Shown here one piece after another: positions 1 to 6,883 of a stretch of DNA of 10,359 nt (its first letter is position 1; every line of letters begins with the position of its first letter). This DNA comes from Prevotella sp. CAG:1058 (GTDB lineage Bacteria; Bacteroidota; Bacteroidia; Bacteroidales; Bacteroidaceae), in the NCBI GenBank assembly GCA_000433175.1, contig HF986708.1:1597-11955 (forward strand), in the 5' to 3' direction. A program made the translations under genes and the position numbers. The notes under the pieces are model-generated. The model was given only the letters and a program-made list of their open reading frames with translations. It did no database searches and was not told where the DNA came from.

Positions 1-1
1 G

Positions 2-199
2 GAAGAGCGGCGCACCATGACGCCGGCGCCCATCGTGCTGGGCAAGAATGTGTGGGTAGGCTCGAACTCGACCATACTCCAGGGCGTCACGATAGGCGAC
101 AACGCCGTGGTTGCGGCAGGTGCAGTGGTGACCAAGGACGTGGCGCCAAACACGGTAGTAGGCGGAGTGCCTGCACGCCACTTGAAGGACATACTGTAA
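2..199 (+). CDS. Hexapeptide-repeat acyltransferase, C-terminal part (5' end outside window)
   Basis: The open frame runs from base 2, so the ATG at 17 is probably internal and the gene begins before the window. The visible 65 residues form a left-handed beta-helix tail of the maltose/galactoside/serine O-acetyltransferase type. Hexapeptide steps are seen in [20 protein letters not shown], followed by [16 protein letters not shown] and the typical closing segment [14 protein letters not shown]. Family members are cytoplasmic trimers that transfer an acetyl (or other acyl) group from acyl-CoA to a sugar, amino acid or antibiotic hydroxyl or amine. The acceptor-binding and catalytic part is not in the window, so the substrate cannot be named. 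The gene converges on ispF and the pair is separated by a strong hairpin at 248-288. Fold assignment is secure; the exact subfamily is open. Confidence 0.87.
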   Translation, partial: EERRTMTPAPIVLGKNVWVGSNSTILQGVTIGDNAVVAAGAVVTKDVAPNTVVGGVPARHLKDIL

Positions 200-247
200 C
201 ACGACAACGCTGAAAGGAGCGGCGGAAAGCTGCCTGAGAAACGCAAA

Positions 248-288
248 ACGGGCGGACGGGAGATTTTGTTTGTCTCCCGTCCGCCCGT
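248..288. terminator. Bidirectional Rho-independent terminator between convergent genes
   Basis: A perfect 16-bp inverted repeat (248-263 with 273-288) is very GC-rich and has a 9-base T-rich loop. Leftward transcripts from ispF leave the stem into TTTTGCG, and rightward transcripts from the acyltransferase leave it into ATTTC. The U-tract is therefore better for the leftward direction. Its place between two convergent stop codons (199 and 328) fits a shared terminator. Confidence 0.88.
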
Positions 289-327
289 ATTTCATACATG
301 CCGGCGCATCAGGCCGGTGCTCCATGC

Positions 328-807
328 TTACTCCTTGGATATCAGCGCCACGGCGTAAGCGCTGATGCCTTCCTCGCGTCCGGTATATCCCAGCTTCTCG
401 GTTGTGGTTGCCTTTATCGAGATATCGTCCTCAGCGATGCCCATTACTTCGGCAAGACATGCCTTCATGGCATCGACGTGCGGGTTAATCTTTGGCCGCT
501 CGGCACACACGGTGGCGTCGATGTTGCCCACGGTGTAGCCTTTGGTGGCTATCAGGTCGACCGTCTTGCGCAGCAGTATCTTGCTGTCCACGTTCAAAGT
601 GTCAGCCGACGTGTCGGGAAAATGGTAGCCTATGTCGCGCATGTTGGCAGCACCGAGCAGCGCGTCGCATATTGCATGAATCAGCACATCGGCGTCGCTG
701 TGGCCTAAAAGACCCAGACTGTGCTCAATCTTGATACCTCCGAGCCACAAGTCGCGCCCGGGAACGAGGCGGTGTACGTCGAAACCGAAACCAACCCTGA
801 TATTCAT
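328..807 (-). CDS. ispF: 2-C-methyl-D-erythritol 2,4-cyclodiphosphate synthase
   Basis: This cytoplasmic enzyme of the non-mevalonate (MEP) pathway cyclises 4-diphosphocytidyl-methylerythritol 2-phosphate to methylerythritol cyclodiphosphate with release of CMP, on the way to isoprenoid precursors. The 159-residue product has the normal full length of this homotrimeric family. The N-terminal GFGFDVHRL carries the metal ligands Asp10 and His12. LLGHSDADVLIHA supplies His36 and the third ligand His44. HFPDT (62-66) and the C-terminal ATTTEKLGYTGREEGI (133-148) are family signatures of the CDP and active-site region. The gene starts 55 nt after the porV stop with no terminator or recognisable promoter between, so it is probably the last gene of the FAH-porU-porV unit. 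I recall the same neighbour next to porV in Porphyromonas gingivalis, but could not check this here. Confidence 0.98.
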   Translation of the reverse strand: MNIRVGFGFDVHRLVPGRDLWLGGIKIEHSLGLLGHSDADVLIHAICDALLGAANMRDIGYHFPDTSADTLNVDSKILLRKTVDLIATKGYTVGNIDATVCAERPKINPHVDAMKACLAEVMGIAEDDISIKATTTEKLGYTGREEGISAYAVALISKE

Positions 808-862
808 AGTCGTTACGTTTTATATTGTAAGCCGCAGCCACGGCATGTCAGTTCGTGCTTGG

Positions 863-2029
863 TTATCTTCTGAACAGGTCCTTGATACCGTCCATGTCGA
901 ATGAAAGGGTGAAGCGCAGGGTCTGGTCGAGCGGATTGCTCTTGGCCGTGGCCCATACGTAACCGCAGTCGAGCGAGAAGGCGCTCATGCGGAAACCTGC
1001 ACCGAAGGTGAAATACTTGCGGTTACCCTTGTTCTCAGACTCGTGGTGGTAACCTGCACGCAACGAGAACTTGTCGTTGTAGACATACTCGCCACCTATG
1101 CTCCAGCGTATCTCCTGCAACTCCTCCTTGAATCCGCCGGGGGCGTCGCCAAAGCTCTTGAAGATGCCGGCGATGCTCGAAATGTCGTAATAGTCGGTCT
1201 GTATGCGGCGGTCGTAGTCCTCGCCCGATTCTCCTTCTTCCTGAAGCGGATACGTAGGCACGAGCAGCTTGTTGGCGTCGGCGGCAATAGTGAAGCGGTT
1301 GTACTCGTCAATGGGCACCATGAGGGCGGCTCCGAGACGCATGTTTGCCGGTATGAACTCGCTGCGCTCGCTGCCACCGAAAGTAATCTTGCTACCAATG
1401 TTGCTGATATTGAGACCTATACCGAGTTGGCACTCGCGGTGTCCTAGCATTATATAGTTGTTGTAATAGAAGGCAAGGTCAGCACCGAAGGCGCTTCCCG
1501 GTGTGGTGTCGTCGGTGTAGTCGTAAGTAAGGTCTGAATAAATCCACCTGACGGCGGCGGCCAACGAGAACTTCTCGCTAAGCATGAGCGAGTAAGCCAC
1601 GTCGATTGACATTTCGTAAGGATTGACCGTCATGGCGCCTGCATTCTCCGAAGTCATGACCTCTCCCAAAGAGAAATAGCGCAACGAAGCCGACACGGCG
1701 CTGTAGTCGCCTATGCGGTAGTAGCCTGCAAGATACGCAAGATCCATGTCGTTGACGAGCTGGCGGAGCCATGGCGTATAGTTGACGGCAACGCCCGCAC
1801 GGCTGATGCAGAACGGATACTTGGCCGGATTCCAGTATTGCGAGTTGACATCAGGGTCGGTTGCGGCGCCGACATCACCCATTCCGGCTGCACGTGCGTC
1901 GGGAGCTATGGTCTGTGAAGTAACCGAGTTGCGCTCGGGATTGAATATGTCGGTCTTCTCCTGGGCGTTGACAGCCGACGAGATGGCGACAAACAACAAT
2001 GCTGCAAGTATTCTTAGCTTGTTCTTCAT
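863..2029 (-). CDS. porV: Type IX secretion system outer-membrane shuttle protein PorV (LptO)
   Basis: PorV is a FadL-like outer-membrane beta-barrel of the type IX secretion system. It receives cargo carrying the C-terminal secretion domain from the Sov translocon and delivers it to the PorU-PorZ-PorQ attachment complex; it also anchors PorU. The 388-residue product is close to the length of known PorV proteins. Residues 1-22 are a Sec signal peptide (MKNK, hydrophobic core, AVNA before QEK). The PorV/PorQ family block follows at about 40-73, with IAPDARAAGMGDVGAAT and a downstream SQYWNPAKYPF. The rest alternates short amphipathic strands rich in Tyr, Phe and Gly, ending LRFTLSFDMDGIKDLFRR. 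It lies 181 nt downstream of porU; that gap holds a long hairpin at 2061-2104. Co-location with porU makes the PorV call, rather than PorQ or PorP, firm. Confidence 0.96.
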   Translation of the reverse strand: MKNKLRILAALLFVAISSAVNAQEKTDIFNPERNSVTSQTIAPDARAAGMGDVGAATDPDVNSQYWNPAKYPFCISRAGVAVNYTPWLRQLVNDMDLAYLAGYYRIGDYSAVSASLRYFSLGEVMTSENAGAMTVNPYEMSIDVAYSLMLSEKFSLAAAVRWIYSDLTYDYTDDTTPGSAFGADLAFYYNNYIMLGHRECQLGIGLNISNIGSKITFGGSERSEFIPANMRLGAALMVPIDEYNRFTIAADANKLLVPTYPLQEEGESGEDYDRRIQTDYYDISSIAGIFKSFGDAPGGFKEELQEIRWSIGGEYVYNDKFSLRAGYHHESENKGNRKYFTFGAGFRMSAFSLDCGYVWATAKSNPLDQTLRFTLSFDMDGIKDLFRR

Positions 2030-2060
2030 TATGTTTATTTGTTTTCAGATTAATGTTGGC

Positions 2061-2104
2061 GGATGCGCCTTCCCTTAATCCGCACACACGGAGGGAAGGC
2101 ATCC
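2061..2104 (-). promoter_or_regulatory. Three-tier hairpin in the porU-porV intergenic region
   Basis: In the transcript of porU-porV, GGAT pairs with ATCC, then GCCTTCCCT pairs with AGGGAAGGC (9 perfect bp), with a 2-nt bulge (GC) on the 3' side. The apical loop can itself form CCG/CGG around TGTGTG. The structure ends 31 nt before the porV ATG. It is not followed by a U-tract in either direction, so it is not a standard Rho-independent terminator. More likely roles are mRNA stabilisation, a processing site that uncouples porV level from porU, or translational control. The role is inferred; the pairing is seen directly. Confidence 0.6.
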
Positions 2105-2210
2105 TTATAAATAACTGATTTTCTTCTGTATTATTGTACATGTCGCCCCGGCAAATGAAATTTAATGGGCACCGGGACTCCGGCTGGCATACTGCGCCGC
2201 CCTGGACACG

Positions 2211-5200
2211 TCATTTGTTTATTATGACAAGTTTCTTGCCCTTCGACACCGTGCCGCTGTCATCGCTGCCAATCCTAACACGGTAAATATACACGCCCGT
2301 GTCAAGTTTTCCGCCGTCATCGCCTGTAAGGTCCCAATCCACAGTGTATGCGCCGTCCGGTGACACACTGCTCTCCTTATGCTTCCAGACAGGACGTCCG
2401 CCGATGTCGAATACTTCAATCTCAACGTTCAGGCTGCTGCCCATGCGGTCGTGGTTGATGATGAATTTTGTTGACGTGCTTGCGGGATTTGACGAGCAGC
2501 TCACGCTGAACAGGCTCGGCGTGAGTCCCCTGACGACATTGAATGTAAGCTCGGTGGTCGACGGATTGTTCATAATATCCCACGCGCGGAACTTCAAAGT
2601 GTGGAATCCGGGCTCCAGTTCGGGTATGTTGTAATACGTGCGGCCCGTGGTGTAACTGCCGAAATCGTACTCGAAGTTGTCGTTAAGCACGTATGTCTTG
2701 GTCATGTCTCCGTCGATTATGAGCATAAGGTCGTGCCCGATGCCGCTTCCGGCGGCGTTGATGCCGTCCTTGTCGGAAATCTCCGCCACGAAGAACGGCG
2801 TATTATTGACATTGCCTCCGTTGACGAACGACGGCGAATTAAGGTAACAATAAATCGACGGACCTATCGAATCGGTAACCAACGAGCCTGAACCTCCGAC
2901 CACGAAGTCCTCCGTACATCCGTTTACGGTCTCCTCCGTCGTCGAATTCACGGCAAAAATGTTTATCAGTCCGCTGTCGTTGCTGTAATCAATGTCCTTG
3001 GGTACGGCAAACGAGAAGCTGAATTCGCCGTTCTTTACATTGTCGGAACCGTTGAAAAGAACGGTTGAACGGTCGTAATATTCAAACGGAGTATCAGCAC
3101 CCTCGTCTGATGTGTCGTTAAGGCGGCAGACTATCAGCTTCTCTGCGTCCCTAACCATGCCGGTAACAACTCCGTCAAACTCGGTGTCAAGGTCGCCGGC
3201 GGCAGTCTCGATATGCCCCTTCACCGTTACCACCGTACCTGCCTTAAGTTGTTGAAGCGTCTCTGCCGAGGCTAGTTCAACGCCGTTTATGCTGTCGACC
3301 ACTGCTCTCTGCTTCGGCATGTTGAGTTTAAGGGCGGGGTCGCCGAGCAGCGAATACTGCAGCTTGTTCTCAGTATCGTCAATCAACGAACCGCTCGAAC
3401 CTACCGGAGTGATGAGGTAATTCTTGGCAAGACGCTGCGCCTCGCCTATCGAAATGTACTCCCCGTCGTCGCCGGGAGTGAACAAAGCCCTGAGATAAGC
3501 CTTGTTTATGGCGTTGTTGTAATTAACGTACACCGTGCGGGTGGTACCGAAGAAGGCCACCGCTCCGCCATTCTCATTCAGCACGGCAGTCTCGCCGATG
3601 TTGTCTTCCTGCGAGTCAAAAGGCATAATCTCACACGAAGCAGTAATCCACAGCGGAAGGTTCTTGTTGGTAAACTCGGCAAAATCATTGATTGTAAGCA
3701 CACGTTCGTGCGATATCTGGTCTGTACGTCCGTGGCCGCAATAGTTCATTATCAAGGCACCGGCCTCCTGCTTTTGCTTCAGCAGACGCGAAACGTCGGG
3801 ATAAGTGTTGCCCGTCGAAGAGCTTACACGCGGATAAGCGTCCCACATTACACGCTCAACCTGTATCGCAGGGTTTATACTTTCCACCGTTTCAGCCATT
3901 TCCTCGGCATCACGCATGTGGCGGTTGCTGTTGCCGTCGTCGCCCATGAAGACGCACAGATTTTGCCAACTGCCGGCATTCTCGTTCTCGGCGTAACTTA
4001 TAGTCTTATCGACCATAATCTTAGCTTCAGCCTCCGTGCGCACGGGGAAACGTCCTACGGCTACATCGAGCTTGTCGGTTTTAAGCGGATCGCCGCCTTC
4101 ACCATCATCAAGACAGCAGAAGAAACCGTCGTCTACATAACACTGTGTGTCGCTGAAGGAGTTTTCGCTCTCGTTACAAAGAAGGAAGTCGTCAGGATTC
4201 AGGCTTGCACACTCCTGCGTATTCATGCGGTTGTCCCATACGCAATCACCGAAAAGCAACAGGTATGAAGGCATGTCGGCCTCCGTCTCAGCACGGTCGT
4301 AAAGCATCTTAAGGTATCTGCGGTAAGCGTTTGCATCGGGAGTGCCGCTCGAAAACTCGTTGAACAGCTCGTCGGCAGGCACTATCCTGACCCTCATGCC
4401 ATCATTCTCAACGTGGAAATCCTTCAACCGCTGCGCCTGTTCGGTAAGCTTTTGTGATGTGGGAACGATGATTACCATATCCGCCGGACCGTCTGCGTGA
4501 AGGTCCTGGTTGGTTATATTGTAAACATACTCCGGCACAGGGAACGACGTTCCGGCCAATATCGGACGGTTGCGCGGGGTTTCATAAGAGACCGAAATAT
4601 AGTCAAGACGCACCGGACCGCCGGATGACGGTGTTATGGTAACAGTGTCCGAAGGCGAGTAATACGAAATCCTGAAAGAGCCTTCGTACTCTTTTCCGTG
4701 GTCGTACTCGGTGAAACGGTCAAGCTTGAAGGTCGTAACCTGGAGTCCGTTGATTTCAATCTTGCCTGAAGTAACCTGTCCTGAAGTGACTCCTATCGAT
4801 ATTGTGCGCACTCCACTCTGCCCTGCTTCGGGTATAAGAACATAGCTTTTGGACTTTCCCAACTCGATAGGGTCGTTCTCAAAGAGGTTACGTCCTCCCT
4901 GGAACCACGAATAATTATCAACTTCATGTAATATGTGGTAATCGTCTGCAGACGGGTAGAACGAGTCGACAAAAGCCGTACTGTCGACCGAAAGGGGCTC
5001 GCCGTCACTCTCGGTGATGAAATAATAGCCGTAATCCGAATACGGATTGCGCGTCCGTTTAGAAGCCTTATTGCTACTCCAAGACACCGGCCCCTGCGCA
5101 TGGAACAACCTGCGGCCGCCAACCGTACACGTAGGAACTTCCTTCAGGTCATCATATTCAATAAGATTATCGCCGTTTAAGACCGGATCCTGCAAGGCTC

Positions 5201-5804
5201 CGCCGTATCCATAGACCTTCACACGTCTCACGTCAGTGAATCCTGCACGGCGGATAAGGGTCTCCGTAAGTTCGTAAATGCCAGTAGACGGCACACGGAT
5301 CTTAGCCCAACGGCCCGTAGCAAGCACCGAATGGGCTGCATACCTGTCAGCCGGAGCAACGGCAGCGCGCGCCGTTGAACGTGCCTGTACACCAGGCTTG
5401 GGCGCAGACTTGACGTCGAGCATGAAGCTGACAAGCTTCATATACTTGCCACCACGGACGACAAAGGGGAGGAATGACACCTCGAGACTGCCCCGACGGC
5501 GTTCAACGACAACATTGGCTGCGACATCGGGCATTGCAGGCAGCGTACCGCCTACGATGCTTTTACATGTCTCAGCCTCGGCCTTGCTCATCTCAATGAA
5601 CTCGGGATACTCTATTCTTACAGTGTAAACCGAGTCGCCCCATGCCCCGTCAAGGGCTGTCGAATAGGTGAAATGAGGCAACACGCTGTCAACCTTGACC
5701 TCGTCGGCCGTAAGGTTAAAGAACTTCTGCGCCCTGGCTTGCACCCCGTACATGCAAGAAAACAGCAAAACCGATAATATGGGGAATATGTTCCTGTTTA
5801 TCAT
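2211..5804 (-). CDS. porU: Type IX secretion system sortase PorU (C25 cysteine peptidase)
   Basis: PorU sits on the outer-membrane surface, cleaves the C-terminal signal domain of type IX cargo and joins the new C-terminus to anionic LPS or an equivalent glycolipid. The product is 1197 residues, similar to known PorU. Residues 1-25 are a signal peptide ending VQARA before QKFF. An N-terminal beta-rich part runs to about 435. The gingipain-type C25 domain spans about 440-830: it begins ADMVIIVPTS, includes YLLLFGDC and KLDVAVGRFPVRT, has the catalytic pair His691 in NYCGHG and Cys724 in TASCEIMPFD, and closes with YSLLGDPALKLN. Beta-sandwich segments follow, then a type IX/FlgD-like C-terminal domain at about 1097-1197 with NPAS, GVYIYRVRI and a terminal KGKKLVIINK. 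Its ATG overlaps the stop of the FAH gene (ATGA), suggesting translational coupling. Both catalytic residues are intact, so the enzyme should be active. Confidence 0.97.
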   Translation of the reverse strand: MINRNIFPILSVLLFSCMYGVQARAQKFFNLTADEVKVDSVLPHFTYSTALDGAWGDSVYTVRIEYPEFIEMSKAEAETCKSIVGGTLPAMPDVAANVVVERRRGSLEVSFLPFVVRGGKYMKLVSFMLDVKSAPKPGVQARSTARAAVAPADRYAAHSVLATGRWAKIRVPSTGIYELTETLIRRAGFTDVRRVKVYGYGGALQDPVLNGDNLIEYDDLKEVPTCTVGGRRLFHAQGPVSWSSNKASKRTRNPYSDYGYYFITESDGEPLSVDSTAFVDSFYPSADDYHILHEVDNYSWFQGGRNLFENDPIELGKSKSYVLIPEAGQSGVRTISIGVTSGQVTSGKIEINGLQVTTFKLDRFTEYDHGKEYEGSFRISYYSPSDTVTITPSSGGPVRLDYISVSYETPRNRPILAGTSFPVPEYVYNITNQDLHADGPADMVIIVPTSQKLTEQAQRLKDFHVENDGMRVRIVPADELFNEFSSGTPDANAYRRYLKMLYDRAETEADMPSYLLLFGDCVWDNRMNTQECASLNPDDFLLCNESENSFSDTQCYVDDGFFCCLDDGEGGDPLKTDKLDVAVGRFPVRTEAEAKIMVDKTISYAENENAGSWQNLCVFMGDDGNSNRHMRDAEEMAETVESINPAIQVERVMWDAYPRVSSSTGNTYPDVSRLLKQKQEAGALIMNYCGHGRTDQISHERVLTINDFAEFTNKNLPLWITASCEIMPFDSQEDNIGETAVLNENGGAVAFFGTTRTVYVNYNNAINKAYLRALFTPGDDGEYISIGEAQRLAKNYLITPVGSSGSLIDDTENKLQYSLLGDPALKLNMPKQRAVVDSINGVELASAETLQQLKAGTVVTVKGHIETAAGDLDTEFDGVVTGMVRDAEKLIVCRLNDTSDEGADTPFEYYDRSTVLFNGSDNVKNGEFSFSFAVPKDIDYSNDSGLINIFAVNSTTEETVNGCTEDFVVGGSGSLVTDSIGPSIYCYLNSPSFVNGGNVNNTPFFVAEISDKDGINAAGSGIGHDLMLIIDGDMTKTYVLNDNFEYDFGSYTTGRTYYNIPELEPGFHTLKFRAWDIMNNPSTTELTFNVVRGLTPSLFSVSCSSNPASTSTKFIINHDRMGSSLNVEIEVFDIGGRPVWKHKESSVSPDGAYTVDWDLTGDDGGKLDTGVYIYRVRIGSDDSGTVSKGKKLVIINK

Positions 5805-6418
5805 TTAACGTTAAATTCCAGCACCTTACGGTCTTCAATCCATCCCGCAAGGCGGTCGTTAATACTAACCGGGCCCACTCCGGCCGGCGTACCCGTAAAC
5901 AGAAGGTCGCCGGTCTTCAGTGTAAACCAACGGCTGATATAAGACACAAGCTCGTCCACCTTGAACAGCATGTCGGCCGAACAGCCTTCCTGCACCGTCC
6001 GTCCGTTCACGTCGAGCCTGAACCTTAGAGCCTGTATGTCACGGAATTTTGCCAGATCGACCCACTCGCCTATTGCGGCTGCGCCGTCGAAACTCTTGCA
6101 CAAGTCCCACGGCTTGCCCTCGGCACGCAGCTTGCGCTGCAAGTCGCGGGCGGTGAAGTCGATGCCCACGGTGACAGCATCATAATACCTGTGGGCAAAC
6201 CTCAGGGGAATGCTCTTGCCGAGACGGCAGATGCGCACGACAAGTTCGGTCTCATACTCGATGCTTCCCAAATCGTCGGGCATGAAAAACGGCTTCCCGT
6301 CCTTCAGCAGCGACGAGTCGGCCTTGGTGAAAATCACAGGCTCCTCCGGTTTATATAACGCTCCGTCAAGCTCTTTATTGTGCAGGATGTAGTTCATCCC
6401 TACTGCAAAAATCTTCAT
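5801..6418 (-). CDS. Fumarylacetoacetate hydrolase family protein (acylpyruvase/oxaloacetate-type)
   Basis: This 205-residue cytoplasmic protein is a single-domain member of the FAH fold, like FAHD1 and bacterial YcgM. These metal-dependent enzymes act on 2-oxo acids, by acylpyruvate hydrolysis, oxaloacetate decarboxylation or tautomerisation, or 2-keto-4-pentenoate-type hydration. The Mg/Mn ligand pattern is visible: Glu56-x-Glu58 in IEYETELVV and Asp87 in GIDFTARDLQ, with Lys108 in CKSFDGAAAIG and the closing signature TGDLLFTGTPAGVGP (169-183). The spacing of these residues matches FAHD1-type enzymes. I chose the ATG at 6418 because it gives the usual family start MKIFAVGMNY; the frame also opens at a TTG at 6445, which would add nine residues without family character. 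It is the first gene of the unit and overlaps porU by four bases. The exact substrate cannot be read from sequence. Confidence 0.92.
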   Translation of the reverse strand: MKIFAVGMNYILHNKELDGALYKPEEPVIFTKADSSLLKDGKPFFMPDDLGSIEYETELVVRICRLGKSIPLRFAHRYYDAVTVGIDFTARDLQRKLRAEGKPWDLCKSFDGAAAIGEWVDLAKFRDIQALRFRLDVNGRTVQEGCSADMLFKVDELVSYISRWFTLKTGDLLFTGTPAGVGPVSINDRLAGWIEDRKVLEFNVK

Positions 6419-6504
6419 ACTACTATTACCGTAAGTTATATTCAAGGTACGCGCATGCGCAAGCCACTGGCGTAAGTGCCACCGTCAGCCTGCGGCTTTA
6501 ACGG

Positions 6505-6535
6505 CAAAGTTAATATTTTTCAACGAAACGGCAAA
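6505..6535 (-). promoter_or_regulatory. Bacteroides-type promoter for the FAH-porU-porV-ispF unit
   Basis: On the minus strand a -33 TTTG (6535-6532) is followed after 19 bases by TAACTTTG (6512-6505), a full match to the Bacteroidetes -7 consensus TAnnTTTG. Transcription should start near 6498, leaving a 5' untranslated region of about 80 nt before the FAH ATG at 6418. The leader contains a perfect 10-bp palindrome at 6451-6460. No other full TAnnTTTG match was found in the intergenic gaps further down this unit, which supports one operon. Confidence 0.75.
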
Positions 6536-6590
6536 GAAAAGAAAGGCAAACAACAAAAAAACAATACGGGCATGCATATTGCTTAAACGC

Positions 6591-6620
6591 AAAAAGGACA
6601 CAGGCCTTAAACCCATGTCC
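6591..6620 (-). terminator. Rho-independent terminator of tRNA-Cys
   Basis: Starting 7 nt after the encoded CCA of the tRNA, the minus strand reads GGACATGGG, a 7-nt loop, then CCTGTGTCC and TTTTT. The nine pairs include two G-U pairs. Position and U-tract make it the terminator of the single-gene tRNA transcript, and it separates that transcript from the FAH promoter just downstream. Confidence 0.85.
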
Positions 6621-6627
6621 TTGTCTT

Positions 6628-6701
6628 TGGAGGTACCTAGCAGAGTCGAACTGCTCTACACGGTTTTGCAGACCGTTACCTAACCGATCGGCCAAGGTAC
6701 C
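6628..6701 (-). tRNA. tRNA-Cys (anticodon GCA)
   Basis: The minus strand folds as a complete cloverleaf of 74 nt including the encoded CCA (6628-6630). The acceptor stem GGTACCT pairs with AGGTACC, and the discriminator is U, an identity element of tRNA-Cys. The D stem is a short GCC/GGT. The anticodon arm is ACGGT-CTGCAAA-ACCGT, giving GCA (complement at 6667-6669), which reads UGC and UGU. The variable loop is four bases, and the T arm is AGCAG-TTCGACT-CTGCT. The gene stands alone, with its own promoter 18 bases upstream and a terminator just downstream. Confidence 0.98.
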
Positions 6702-6718
6702 TTGTGATTTTTGCGTTG

Positions 6719-6750
6719 CAAAGATAATACATTTTTAGTATCCTAGCAAA
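6719..6750 (-). promoter_or_regulatory. Promoter of tRNA-Cys
   Basis: On the minus strand TTTG (6750-6747), a 20-base AT-rich spacer and TATCTTTG (6726-6719) match both boxes of the Bacteroidetes housekeeping promoter. The expected start lies near 6712, about 10 nt before the mature tRNA 5' end. Confidence 0.82.
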
Positions 6751-6815
6751 CTTTTTCGCTTGTTTTTTATCTCAAGGGGCCATTATGCCCCAAAAGCACC
6801 AATGCCGCGTGCATG

Positions 6816-6848
6816 AAAAAGCGCCAACCGCTATAGGTTGGCGCTTTT
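6816..6848 (-). terminator. Rho-independent terminator of the rplM-rpsI-rpsB-tsf unit
   Basis: A near-perfect hairpin, AGCGCCAACC with GGTTGGCGCT around a six-base loop, is flanked by an A-tract and a T-tract (TTTTT in the leftward direction). It begins 35 nt after the tsf stop. The A/T flanks make it potentially active on both strands, but only leftward genes enter it. Confidence 0.92.
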
Positions 6849-6883
6849 ACTTGAATATTAAAACTATGTCTGAGTTTCAAATT

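Noticed and set aside
298..327. CCGGC/GCCGG hairpin just after the ispF stop as the terminator
   Set aside because: The stem is only five bp and lacks a U-tract; the 16-bp hairpin at 248-288 is far better.
298..708. 136-codon rightward open frame opposite ispF
   Set aside because: It is a shadow of the complete IspF frame.
1875..2141. 88-codon leftward frame running from the porU-porV gap into porV
   Set aside because: It overlaps the porV signal peptide in another frame, reads through the hairpin, and resembles no known protein.
3708..4268. 186-codon rightward open frame inside porU
   Set aside because: It is antisense to the C25 catalytic domain of PorU, which is clearly coding, and it has no family features.
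6419..6445. TTG start giving nine extra residues on the FAH-family protein
   Set aside because: The ATG at 6418 gives the standard family N-terminus MKIFAVGMNY.
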